This document shows positions 10,796-19,137 of a stretch of DNA of 64,000 nt, one piece after another. The stretch comes from CAWBAT01 sp963810905 (lineage in GTDB: Bacteria; Acidobacteriota; Terriglobia; Versatilivoradales; Versatilivoraceae). The notes beneath the pieces were generated by a model. That model had not been told where the DNA came from and made no database searches. It worked only from the letters and a program-made list of their open reading frames with translations. The stretch is taken from the NCBI GenBank assembly GCA_963810905.1, contig CAWEPG010000014.1:204864-268863 (forward strand). Reading direction: 5' to 3'. Every line of letters begins with the position of its first letter. The stretch's first letter is position 1. A program made the position numbers and the translations under genes.

Positions 10796-11215
10796 ATGAT
10801 ACAGGCACAGCCCGCATTCGACAGAAATCTGCAGTGTTTCTTAAGCCACAAAAGAGCTCGAAAATCCATCCTTGTTGCCGATTCAGACAGAGTCCATTGT
10901 CTTATCCTTAGTATGTTACTTGAAGACGAGGGATTCCATGTCACCACTTGCAGGCATACATTGACCGCAATGAATCTGATCAAGACGAAACCATTTGACT
11001 TCGTCATATCCGAACATTCGAAGATTGGTGTTAATGGGGTTCAGGTACTGGATACTGCAAAGCAGTTGAATTGGAATACCCCGGTCCTTCTCACCGCCGC
11101 GTTATGCGAAATGGAAACATACATTGAAGCCATGCATCGCGGGGCGCTGGATTATATTTGCAAACCCAACTATGGCGAGATCCAGAGGATAGTCAGGGCA
11201 AATTGCTTTAGATGA
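10796..11215 (+). CDS. Single-domain response regulator with Glu at the phospho-acceptor position
   Basis: This 139-residue protein has one receiver domain (about residues 24-135). ILVADSDRV supplies the acidic pocket and ALDYICKP the conserved lysine. The strand-3 segment reads FDFVISEHSKIGVNGVQVL, where family members usually have Asp at the position of the Glu after 'IS'. Acidic substitution at that site often mimics the phosphorylated state in model receivers, so this protein may be constitutively active or serve as a phosphate-independent scaffold; that is inference. There is no output domain and no kinase beside it. A strong AGGAGG sits six bases upstream of the ATG. Confidence 0.8.
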   Translation: MIQAQPAFDRNLQCFLSHKRARKSILVADSDRVHCLILSMLLEDEGFHVTTCRHTLTAMNLIKTKPFDFVISEHSKIGVNGVQVLDTAKQLNWNTPVLLTAALCEMETYIEAMHRGALDYICKPNYGEIQRIVRANCFR

Positions 11216-11831
11216 TGGAGAACTCGGTTTGGCCAATCATGTATTCAAAGACCATCTATCGACAGCATTCCTATTAATCGAGTGCTAAACGATAACGATT
11301 CTATTTTGTGAAACGGCATGCCCGAATTTGGGTCGAGTGGCTAGATGTGAAGTGTTGATAACCATGAGAGATGCGGCAGAAGGCCAACCCGAGGCAAATT
11401 TGCATGCACTTGCATACTTCTGGACTAATCCTTTTTCTCTAGCAAGCACTTGGAATAGCAATGATCTTGAGAGCTATGCCCCTGAATGCGCTGCAGGGGC
11501 CGTCCTGGAGGTGATGACCCTATGAAATGAGTTTGTATCCAAAGGGGGGCATGACACAGCACCTGATTTGCCTAACCATCTCGCCCCCCTTAACGAATTG
11601 TACATCGCCAAAACCTAATTTGTCGGCGATTCAACCTGGCTCTGGATAAAGTTTGGAGGAGCCATTAAATGCTTAACTGAACGGGGAAGGGGAGGACGTT
11701 CTTTTCCAGATCGATGGTTCTTATTCCCGGCGTGTGCTGTATTGTGTCTGTCTTGCAGGTCGGAGCAGGGGAGGGGATCTACTGGAGCGCCGCCACCCAC
11801 CCTCACTCCATGATCAGGCAGCAGAAAACAA
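11216..11831. other. Intergenic gap
   Basis: No convincing gene. A short plus-strand frame at 11328..11525 (65 codons) has plausible composition but no ribosome binding site and no family I recognise. The remainder shows no tRNA, repeat or strong hairpin. Confidence 0.35.
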
Positions 11832-12950
11832 CTACTCAGGAACGATCTTTACTTCAGCTTCGTACTTCCGGTATTTCTTGAATTCGATGACGTTCCGGGC
11901 ATAGTGATTGACGGCGCCCTCCACTAGTAAAATTTCTGCCCGAACAGGCAGCCAATACTTTTGCCCGCCGATTTCACGAAGCTCGTAATCAATCGCTCTC
12001 TCTGCCCGCGTGATAGGAAAATCTGGAGGGATATCAATGGATTTCTCTTCCAAACGGACGACATGAAAAGACTCGGGGTCAATCCAACAGCGTCCACGGT
12101 AGGCAGCAATAATTTTTCGCTCGCCGTTGTAGGAAATGGTGTTCCCTGCGGTCTCTTTAGGGACCTGATAGCTGATTCGTATAGTTTCGTGGCCATTTAT
12201 CGTTTCAGATTCTTCTAAATAAAATTTTGCATTCGTATGTGGATGAAAAAGAATGAGCAACGATGTGCCAAACTCCCCGGTTGAATAGGTTCCCTTCAAA
12301 TTTTCAATCGTTGATGCTTTAGCCGGTCGGTCGCCTACGGAAATAATCTTGTAGTCCTCCTTCTTCTCAAAGTAAGTCAGGTCTGCCACGAAATTGTCAA
12401 CTACGCGCCAACTCGCGGGAAATGTTCGTTCAGAGCGCGTGGTGATCTGGGTACAGATGAAGTTGGGCAAATCATCCGAATATGCCATCGCATTGTCGCG
12501 CACCTTTTCGAGAAATTCAGGCCAACCCCTTTCATCCGGTAGCTTCGATGGATGACCGACTTGAGGCGCGGGTGCCCGGGAATTGAGGGGAGCGAGTTCT
12601 ACTTCTGGAGCATGCGAAGGGTAAGAGGGCTTACTTTGACCCATTAATTTCTTGAGGGCTTGTACAATGGAAGTGTCTGCTTGCACGTCCTGCAATTGAT
12701 TTAAGAAGCTCTCGGTCACTGGAAATTGTAACCCCCGTTCACGGATGAGATCAACCACATGGCTCGGTGAGAGCTCTCCAAGCTTACAAGATGTGGCTAG
12801 AGCCAAAATATCTTTCTCGCTTAAGGGTGGTCTTCTGATTTCCTGCCCAATCCCCGGATTGAGGAGGATCCCACAGAAAAATAAGGAAATGACAAGACAA
12901 CGCCTCAAGGAGTGCTCATATTCTTGGATTATGAACGTCTTTATGCCCAT
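11832..12950 (-). CDS. Exported protein, Acidobacteriota-type family of unknown function
   Basis: This 372-residue protein has a signal peptide (LVISLFFCGILLNPGIGQE) after a 17-residue basic lead. Residues 42-100 are helical and leucine-rich. Pro-rich linker residues about 108-140 lead to a C-terminal beta-rich domain beginning NAMAYSDDLPNFICTQ and continuing YSTGEFGTSLLILF, RISYQVPKE, AAYRGRCWIDPESFHVVRLE and YWLPVRAEI. That domain resembles the outer-membrane lipoprotein carrier-like sheets found in many acidobacterial secreted proteins. I cannot assign a reaction. It is monocistronic and divergent from 13388..14269. Confidence 0.65.
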   Translation of the reverse strand: MGIKTFIIQEYEHSLRRCLVISLFFCGILLNPGIGQEIRRPPLSEKDILALATSCKLGELSPSHVVDLIRERGLQFPVTESFLNQLQDVQADTSIVQALKKLMGQSKPSYPSHAPEVELAPLNSRAPAPQVGHPSKLPDERGWPEFLEKVRDNAMAYSDDLPNFICTQITTRSERTFPASWRVVDNFVADLTYFEKKEDYKIISVGDRPAKASTIENLKGTYSTGEFGTSLLILFHPHTNAKFYLEESETINGHETIRISYQVPKETAGNTISYNGERKIIAAYRGRCWIDPESFHVVRLEEKSIDIPPDFPITRAERAIDYELREIGGQKYWLPVRAEILLVEGAVNHYARNVIEFKKYRKYEAEVKIVPE

Positions 12951-13020
12951 AGAATTGAGATTAGGGTGTCACTCCCTACTTGTCTAGCAGAAATTCAATG
13001 ACGTTAATGCCGGGTCGGTG

Positions 13021-13082
13021 ATGAAGCATTGAGAATGCTTCATGCCAACATCATTGTTGGCCTGGGGCTTACTCAAAGCCCC
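13021..13082. other. Three consecutive perfect hairpins in a divergent intergenic region
   Basis: Three perfect inverted repeats stand end to end: arms of 10 bp with a 3-nt loop (13021..13043), 7 bp with a 4-nt loop (13044..13061), and 7 bp with a 5-nt loop (13064..13082). They lie between the start of the minus-strand gene at 12950 and the plus-strand gene at 13388. No T-run follows on either strand, so an ordinary intrinsic terminator is unlikely. A structured leader, a small RNA or a REP-like repeat are options. The rest of the 12951-13387 gap shows no gene. Confidence 0.6.
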
Positions 13083-13387
13083 AATCTCACGCGGCGCTCA
13101 ACCTAAGTGACGTGACAGATTTGGGCGGTGCAGGTATAGGAGGCTAAGGAGCAGGCATGAGGGATACAGATGTGGAATGCTTCAAAAATTTTGATAGTAT
13201 TTCAGATGGAGCACAACACATGTCCCTGGAAGGGATATCCCTAAAACGAAATTGAGGATAACTCCCCCGGATAGAACCTATGATCGTCAGGGTGGAACCG
13301 CCAGCGGTTTCCTATTCTATTTGACACGCATTTGAAAGGAGAGCGTATTCAATTGAATGACGTGCTGCTCATTGAATACCAATACCG

Positions 13388-14269
13388 GTGACCAAGAATA
13401 AGATATCCATTTTTGATTATGATTTCGATTGGGCATTGAAAGACTACAATATCCATCCGCGGCCAACCCCAGGAGCTCTGAGCCGTCAGGATATTGTTTC
13501 GTTTTGTGGAACTTTGGGAGTTGACGGGATTGAGATCCGGCACGATTACTGGGCCGACTGTACTCCTTCCAGTATCCGAAAAATCTGCGACGATGCTGGC
13601 CTTCCCATCGTATCGTATCTCTTTGACGCTGACTTGGCCGTGCCAAAGTCCGATCGACGAAAGGTGATCGACCAGGTTTATCGGTTGACCGATCGCACGG
13701 CTGAGTTGGGGGCAACCCGGGCATTTTTTATTCCGGGAATTTTCAAGGGAGAATGGCCTTTAGAGCAGCAACGAAGCTGGCTTATCGAGGGGCTGAACGA
13801 ATGTGCCGAGAGAGCCCGCTCAATGGGTGTAACCCTGCTCAGCGAGAATATTGACTATCCTCCGGTCCGTCCTTTCATGGGAAGAGGTGCCGATTGCGCA
13901 AAGATCTGTGCCGAAGTAGATTCTACAGGGTTTCGTTTGATTTACGATGTCTGCGCCCCACTCTTTGTGGAGGAAGATTCACTGGAGACTTTGCGTGTGA
14001 TGGCCCCCTACATGGTGCACGTTCATCTTAAGAACAGCCGCCCATTGGCACTCGGCGAATCCAAACGACGTCAACTGGAAAATATTTCGGGAAAGGTATA
14101 CACCGGTACATTGCTGACGGAAGGCTCCGTAAACATTCTACCCATTCTCTTGGAGTTGAAACGACTCAGCTATGATGGATATTTCCTGATTGAATATCAA
14201 GGTGAAGAGGACCCAAGAATAGCCGTTCGCCACAACCTGGAACTGCTTTCTCAACTCTTGAACGAATGA
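13388..14269 (+). CDS. Sugar phosphate isomerase/epimerase family protein (AP endonuclease-2 fold)
   Basis: This 293-residue TIM-barrel protein belongs to the xylose-isomerase-like / AP-endonuclease family 2 superfamily. It contains DGIEIRHDYW on strand 2, TRAFFIPGI, LLSENIDYPP, RLIYDVCAPLFVEED, VHVHLKNSR and FLIEYQGEEDP, which place the metal-binding Glu, Asp, His and Glu of the barrel. Length matches single-domain epimerases. The start used is a GTG at 13388 without a clear Shine-Dalgarno, so a slightly different start is possible. Neighbours give no pathway clue. The specific sugar is unknown. Confidence 0.8.
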   Translation: MTKNKISIFDYDFDWALKDYNIHPRPTPGALSRQDIVSFCGTLGVDGIEIRHDYWADCTPSSIRKICDDAGLPIVSYLFDADLAVPKSDRRKVIDQVYRLTDRTAELGATRAFFIPGIFKGEWPLEQQRSWLIEGLNECAERARSMGVTLLSENIDYPPVRPFMGRGADCAKICAEVDSTGFRLIYDVCAPLFVEEDSLETLRVMAPYMVHVHLKNSRPLALGESKRRQLENISGKVYTGTLLTEGSVNILPILLELKRLSYDGYFLIEYQGEEDPRIAVRHNLELLSQLLNE

Positions 14270-14391
14270 GAGGCGGGACCCATGTTCGAAGATGACCAAA
14301 ACCCGCCAGTCAAACGGTAACAAAAAGTTACACGTTCTATGCTGCAGACTAACAGATAAATTAAGCCAATCTAGATCCTCACCACTGGCCC

Positions 14392-14439
14392 CTCTCCCTT
14401 GGGAGAGAGTGGTCTGTCAGGACCGGGGGACCTCCCCCG
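14392..14439. terminator. Hairpins between convergent genes, possible bidirectional terminator
   Basis: Two perfect hairpins lie between the convergent 13388..14269 and purA genes: CTCTCCC-TT-GGGAGAG at 14392..14407 and CGGGGG-ACCT-CCCCCG at 14424..14439. Neither is followed by a long T-run, although a T-rich stretch (ggctttgtttc) begins two bases after the second. Position favours a terminator; sequence alone is only suggestive. Confidence 0.35.
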
Positions 14440-14554
14440 TGGCTTTGTTTCAAATTCTATACGCTTCCTTATTTAGAGAGGGGAATTGAAAAAACCGAGG
14501 AATTGCTCAGACTAGTAGATTCCCCCGCAGCCCATGCCTGCTACCCCCTTACAA

Positions 14555-15859
14555 TCAGGGCTTCAAGGCGTGCTCAAACCAGGAATTGGAGAGGATGATC
14601 GTGTCGTCACGATCGGGACCTGTGGAGACGAATGAAAATTCCGTTTCAGTGATTTCAGAGAGGACTTTCAAGTAGTCTTTTGCTTTTTCAGGCAGGGCCG
14701 CGAAGTCGCGAATTCCGGCGGTTTGACGCTGCCAACCTGGAACAGTTCTGTAAACGGGCCTGACGGAATCCAATCGCTTAATGTCCGCCGGGAATTCCTT
14801 CAGCTTCGAACCTTTGTACTCGTAATCGGTGCACACTGGAATCTCGGGAAATTCGTCCAATACATCGAGCTTTGTGAGAGCAATGGCCTGCAGATGATTA
14901 ATCACGGCTGAATAGTGCGTGGCCGGCCCATCAAACCAGCCACAGCGCCGCGGGCGGCCAGTAGAGGCTCCAAACTCACAGCCGCGCTGACGTATCTGTT
15001 CTCCGATTGGCCCCTCAATCTCCGTTGGGAAGGGGCCTCCGCCTACGCGAGTCGTATACGCTTTGGCGATACCAATAGCGGAGTGAATCAAGGAAGGAGC
15101 TACTCCCGTTCCGACACAGGCCCCCCCTGCACAGGCGCTGGAAGAAGTAACATAAGGATACGTGCCATGGTCGACATCAAGCAGCGTCCCTTGAGCCCCT
15201 TCAAATAGGATGCTGCGACCTGCACGAATTTGGTTATTTAGGTAAAATGCTACATCAACGACAAATTCCTGCAACAGCGATCCATATTCCAGGTATTGCT
15301 CGTAAATCTCCTGGGGATCGAGGGGCAGACCACCATAGAGCTTCTGGATGAGACAGTTTCTTTCGCGCGTTACCGAGAAGATGATCTCTTTGAGGGCCTC
15401 GGGATTAAACAAGTCGATGACTCGAACGCCGCGCCGTCCGGCCTTGTCTTCGTAGGCAGGGCCAATTCCTCGCGAAGTGGTTCCAATCTTCTTCTCACCG
15501 CGTGCCGTTTCTGCGGCCTGTTCGATCGCCATATGATAAGGAAGGATCAGATGGGCTCGATCACTGATGAACAGATTGCCGCGAACCTGGACTCCGGCTT
15601 CCTCCAATATCCGGATCTCATCCAGCAAAGCTTTAGGATAAAGGACCATTCCCGCTCCCATGACGCAGGTTTTGTTCCGATGCAAGATTCCAGATGGAAT
15701 AAGATGAAGAACATATTTCTTCCCCTGCGTCATTACCGTGTGGCCGGCATTGTGGCCGCCCTGATACCGGGCCACGATGTCAAAGCGCTCGGTCAGCAAA
15801 TCAACAATCTTCCCTTTTCCTTCATCACCCCATTGGGCGCCGAGTACAACCAGATTCAT
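14555..15859 (-). CDS. purA: Adenylosuccinate synthetase
   Basis: This enzyme converts IMP, GTP and aspartate to adenylosuccinate, the first committed step to AMP in the cytoplasm. The 434-residue frame starts MNLVVLGAQWGDEGKGKIVD, which contains the glycine-rich GTP-binding loop. It continues HNAGHTV (catalytic His), GIGPAYEDKAGRRGVR, FEGAQGTLLDVDHGTYPYVTSS, GVGGGPFPTE-type residues (here TRVGGGPFPTEIEGP) and GRPRRCGWFD. Length and motif spacing are those of normal bacterial PurA. I chose the ATG at 15859 because the extra 12 residues of the longer frame precede the conserved N terminus. It is followed by, and co-directional with, no close partner; trxA lies 82 bp upstream. Confidence 0.97.
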   Translation of the reverse strand: MNLVVLGAQWGDEGKGKIVDLLTERFDIVARYQGGHNAGHTVMTQGKKYVLHLIPSGILHRNKTCVMGAGMVLYPKALLDEIRILEEAGVQVRGNLFISDRAHLILPYHMAIEQAAETARGEKKIGTTSRGIGPAYEDKAGRRGVRVIDLFNPEALKEIIFSVTRERNCLIQKLYGGLPLDPQEIYEQYLEYGSLLQEFVVDVAFYLNNQIRAGRSILFEGAQGTLLDVDHGTYPYVTSSSACAGGACVGTGVAPSLIHSAIGIAKAYTTRVGGGPFPTEIEGPIGEQIRQRGCEFGASTGRPRRCGWFDGPATHYSAVINHLQAIALTKLDVLDEFPEIPVCTDYEYKGSKLKEFPADIKRLDSVRPVYRTVPGWQRQTAGIRDFAALPEKAKDYLKVLSEITETEFSFVSTGPDRDDTIILSNSWFEHALKP

Positions 15860-15940
15860 AAGAGGTCCATTCTGCTTGAGGATGAAAACGACCACTGAAA
15901 TAAATGAGACAATTTATCAGACGGGGGCATCAGCAACCAA

Positions 15941-16267
15941 TTACAAATGTTTATCGATGACTTTGGCGATGTTCTCGCGAGTGTTGGTGCCCACAATCTG
16001 ATCTCTTACCACTCCGTCCTTGAAGAGGAGCAGAGTGGGGATTCCTTTTATGTTGTAGCGTGACGGGACGGCAATATTCTGATCGACGTTGATCTTGACG
16101 ACCTTAGCACGTCCTTGATAATCCTTGGCCACAGCTTCCAACGTAGGAGCTATCGCCTTGCAGGGTCCGCACCATTCGGCCCAGAAGTCCACGAGCACGG
16201 GAATTCTTGATTTAAGGACCTCAGCTTCAAAACTCACGTCTGTGACGTCAACAGTGTTAGTAGCCAT
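15941..16267 (-). CDS. trxA: Thioredoxin
   Basis: This is a 108-residue thioredoxin, a cytoplasmic protein-disulfide reductant. The active site is DFWAEWCGPCK at the end of strand beta-2, and the cis-proline motif is KGIPTLLLFKDG. Length is typical. The ATG at 16267 has AGGAG nine bases upstream (ccaggagtatctcaatg), which decides it over an upstream start. It sits between glgA and purA on the same strand with gaps of 175 and 81 bp. Confidence 0.97.
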   Translation of the reverse strand: MATNTVDVTDVSFEAEVLKSRIPVLVDFWAEWCGPCKAIAPTLEAVAKDYQGRAKVVKINVDQNIAVPSRYNIKGIPTLLLFKDGVVRDQIVGTNTRENIAKVIDKHL

Positions 16268-16442
16268 TGAGATACTCCTGGAATGGTGAAATCTAGAAAC
16301 CGTACCAACGAATCCGTCTCCGCCGCTCAATTGCGGCAGGATGTGCCTTGACCCAACCCTCCGTCCCCCTCCCTAAAGGGGAAAAACTGGATGGGAGAAA
16401 ACTCAATTGGTGTGCCTTTGTTAAAGCAATCTTTCTCTTTCC

Positions 16443-17876
16443 TTAAGGCGACAGAAGGGACTGATAGATTTCCACATACTGCCGGGCCGACTGATGCCAA
16501 GAGTAGTCTTTGCTCATGCCATTCTTCATCAATTGGATCCATCGCTTTGGCGTCGAATAAACGGCTAAGGCACGGCGCACTGTGTGCAACAATTCTGCAG
16601 GGGTCGCACTGGAAAATTTAAATCCGGTGGGCTCGGGCGACTGATCAAAATCGCTGATGGTATCGTCGAGTCCTCCCGTGGCTCTGACCAATGGCACTGT
16701 CCCGTACCTTAGAGAATAGATCTGATTCAATCCGCATGGCTCATAACGAGAAGGCATCAGGAACATGTCGGCCCCTGCTTCGATCTTATGAGCAAGCGAC
16801 TCATCATACATGATCTTGACCCCGACGTAAGAAGGATATCTCTCCTGTAGCTTCAGAAAATAATTGGCATATTTTTCTTCGCCGGTTCCAATGGCAACCA
16901 ACGACCATCCATCTTCGATAATGTTCTCTCCCACGTTGAGAAGCAGATCAAACCCTTTTTGGTAGGCCAGCCTGGAAACGATCCCGATAACCGGGCGACG
17001 AATGGACTCGGGGATCCCGAATAAGTCCAGTAAGTCCTTTTTACAGGTTTTTTTGCCGGCCAGGTTTTCCATCGAATAATTGGCAGCCAGATTGGGATCC
17101 GTTTCAGGATTCCATTGTGAATAGTCCACTCCGTTCAAAATACCGGAAAGGCTTGACGCTCTCTTTTGGAGGACGCCTTCGAGACCATGGCCAAAATGAG
17201 GGGTCAAAATCTCTTCGCTATAACGGCGGCTGACCGTCGAGAGTTTGTCGGCAAACAGGATGCCTCCTTTGAGGAGACAAATGTTGCCAAAAAACTCGAC
17301 TCCTTCAGGATTGTAAAGGCTTTGGGGTAGCGAAATTCTGCTAAGGGCTGTTCGCGGGAACACCCCTTGATATGCCATGTTGTGAATCGTCAGCAAGGTT
17401 CTGGTCTTTTGGAAAAAAAGGTCATCTTTGTAATGGGTTTTCAAATAAACAGGGACCAGGGCCGTTTGCCAATCATTACAATGGATCACGTCAGGAGCCA
17501 GGGAAGCTCGTTTTGCAAACTCCAATGAAGCGAGTGACAAGAAGGCAAATCGTTCGGCGTTGTCCGGATAATCTTGATGATTGGAGAGGTAAAGATCTTC
17601 CCGATTATAGTATTCGCCATAGTCGACAAAGAAATAGCGCACTCCTTCGATAGGATCCGATTCCTGGATGGAACAGAACCGAAGCTCTCCTCCGAGCGCA
17701 ACGGTGAGGCTAGGGATTAATATCTTCTTGGTCTGAATGCCTCGATACCGGGGCATGATCACGGCGGTTTCATGGCCCAATTGCCGGACGTATTTTGGAA
17801 GTGCTCCGATGACATCAGCCAGTCCTCCGGTTTTGGCGAAGGGGACTGCCTCTGACGCGATATAGAGAATTCTCAA
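16443..17876 (-). CDS. glgA: Glycogen synthase (ADP-glucose type)
   Basis: This 477-residue GT5 glycosyltransferase elongates glycogen from ADP-glucose. The N-terminal domain opens MRILYIASEAVPFAKTGGLA with the KTGGL ADP-glucose-binding motif. NDWQTALVP and TIHNMAYQGVF follow. The C-terminal Rossmann domain has GIVSRLAYQKGFDLL and PSRYEPCGLNQIYSLRYG with the conserved Glu pair. Length and order match complete GlgA. It is divergent from rsmA, with 95 bp between the starts. No other glycogen genes are in the window. Confidence 0.96.
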   Translation of the reverse strand: MRILYIASEAVPFAKTGGLADVIGALPKYVRQLGHETAVIMPRYRGIQTKKILIPSLTVALGGELRFCSIQESDPIEGVRYFFVDYGEYYNREDLYLSNHQDYPDNAERFAFLSLASLEFAKRASLAPDVIHCNDWQTALVPVYLKTHYKDDLFFQKTRTLLTIHNMAYQGVFPRTALSRISLPQSLYNPEGVEFFGNICLLKGGILFADKLSTVSRRYSEEILTPHFGHGLEGVLQKRASSLSGILNGVDYSQWNPETDPNLAANYSMENLAGKKTCKKDLLDLFGIPESIRRPVIGIVSRLAYQKGFDLLLNVGENIIEDGWSLVAIGTGEEKYANYFLKLQERYPSYVGVKIMYDESLAHKIEAGADMFLMPSRYEPCGLNQIYSLRYGTVPLVRATGGLDDTISDFDQSPEPTGFKFSSATPAELLHTVRRALAVYSTPKRWIQLMKNGMSKDYSWHQSARQYVEIYQSLLSP

Positions 17877-17971
17877 GTTGCTTGCCTCATATGACTCAGA
17901 CCTGACTAAGCCAGCCGGTTAAGTTAACGAAATTGATTTAGGGATGCAACAAAAAGAGAGATACTTCATAG

Positions 17972-18781
17972 GTGATTGCAAAAAAGAAATTAGGCCAGAA
18001 CTTTCTCCGTGATCGGGAAGTCATTCGAAAGATTATCGCAAGTCTGAAACCAACGAAAGAGGATGTGCTCTTAGAAATTGGGTGTGGCAGAGGTGCGCTC
18101 ACCCAGCATCTGGTTGGGGCCACGCGCCATTTTATCGGAATCGAACTGGATTCTAATCTTTGGTCGGAATTAAATAGCAGGTATTGCAGTCCTTCAGTTC
18201 ATTTTCTGAACCAGGATATTCTGACCGTTCATCTCCCAACCCTCCTCCTGACGTTATCCATCGAGCGAGCGCCTCTCAAGGTTTTTGGTAACATCCCCTA
18301 CTACATCTCGTCCTTCCTGGTTCAATGGCTTACCAAACAAGTCGAGCTATTGGATTCAGCCACGATCATGTTTCAAAAGGAGGTGGCCGAACGACTTTCA
18401 GCTGAACCACGGACAAAAGAATACGGGCTTTTGACACTTCTCGGTCAGTATTATTTTCAGGTGTCTCCGCTGTTCTTGGTGGGGCGAAAGGCATTTTGGC
18501 CCGAACCAAAGGTAGACTCCCAAGTCCTCCGATTGGATCCATTGTCAAAAAGAATTTTAACAGAGGAAAAAGAGGCAGCCTTTTTCTCTTTTCTCAAGAG
18601 CTGTTTTTCCCAGCGGAGGAAGACCTTGGTCAATTGCCTGAAATCCTCTTCTTTTTCTGCTGATGTTCTGGAAGGTGCTATGAAAAACTTGGGATTCACG
18701 CGGGCAACCAGAGCGGAAGAGCTATCCCTCAAAGAGTTGTGCAGTCTCTTTTTAGAATTAGAACGCAAAAATCCTCATTAG
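17972..18781 (+). CDS. rsmA: 16S rRNA dimethyladenosine transferase
   Basis: This is RsmA/KsgA, which dimethylates two adjacent adenines in helix 45 of 16S rRNA from S-adenosylmethionine during small-subunit maturation. The 269-residue frame begins with KKKLGQNFLRD, then SAM motif LLEIGCGRGALTQHL, acidic motif GIELDSNLW, catalytic NIPYYISS and a C-terminal helical domain with CFSQRRKTLVNCL. The start is GTG at 17972. Length is typical. Confidence 0.96.
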   Translation: MIAKKKLGQNFLRDREVIRKIIASLKPTKEDVLLEIGCGRGALTQHLVGATRHFIGIELDSNLWSELNSRYCSPSVHFLNQDILTVHLPTLLLTLSIERAPLKVFGNIPYYISSFLVQWLTKQVELLDSATIMFQKEVAERLSAEPRTKEYGLLTLLGQYYFQVSPLFLVGRKAFWPEPKVDSQVLRLDPLSKRILTEEKEAAFFSFLKSCFSQRRKTLVNCLKSSSFSADVLEGAMKNLGFTRATRAEELSLKELCSLFLELERKNPH

Positions 18782-19137
18782 ATAGTCGGATTCAAATCAC
18801 ACCACTCAAAGAAGTTGCCGTAATAGATCCGATGTCGCTCGCCCGAGTGGTTAGTGGCATTAATATGTGTGTATTGCTGTAGCCGGGTACGTTGACCGCG
18901 CTTGCCCCTGAGTTTAGGCCAGCTACAACTTGGGCTTTTGCAACAGAACACATGCTCAGCGTAAAGTTTGAAAGATGGCTAATGCCATCCTCGGGAACGA
19001 TCGGTGCTGCGTTCCGGATGATGCCGTGTCATTCGAACAGCCGCGAAGTCCATCCGATACGGCCTTAGACATTCCTTCAAGTGGCCGAATGTGTTAGACT
19101 TCGGGGGATTTGAATTTGAATAGGCAAAGGTCTGGAA
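18782..19137. other. Intergenic region upstream of RNase J
   Basis: No open frame or RNA gene is recognised. It probably carries the promoter of the RNase J gene, but I see no pair of -35 and -10 boxes clear enough to report. Confidence 0.35.

Noticed and set aside
10711..10911. Alternative frame over the response regulator start
   Set aside because: It overlaps a clearly identified receiver domain that has a strong ribosome binding site.
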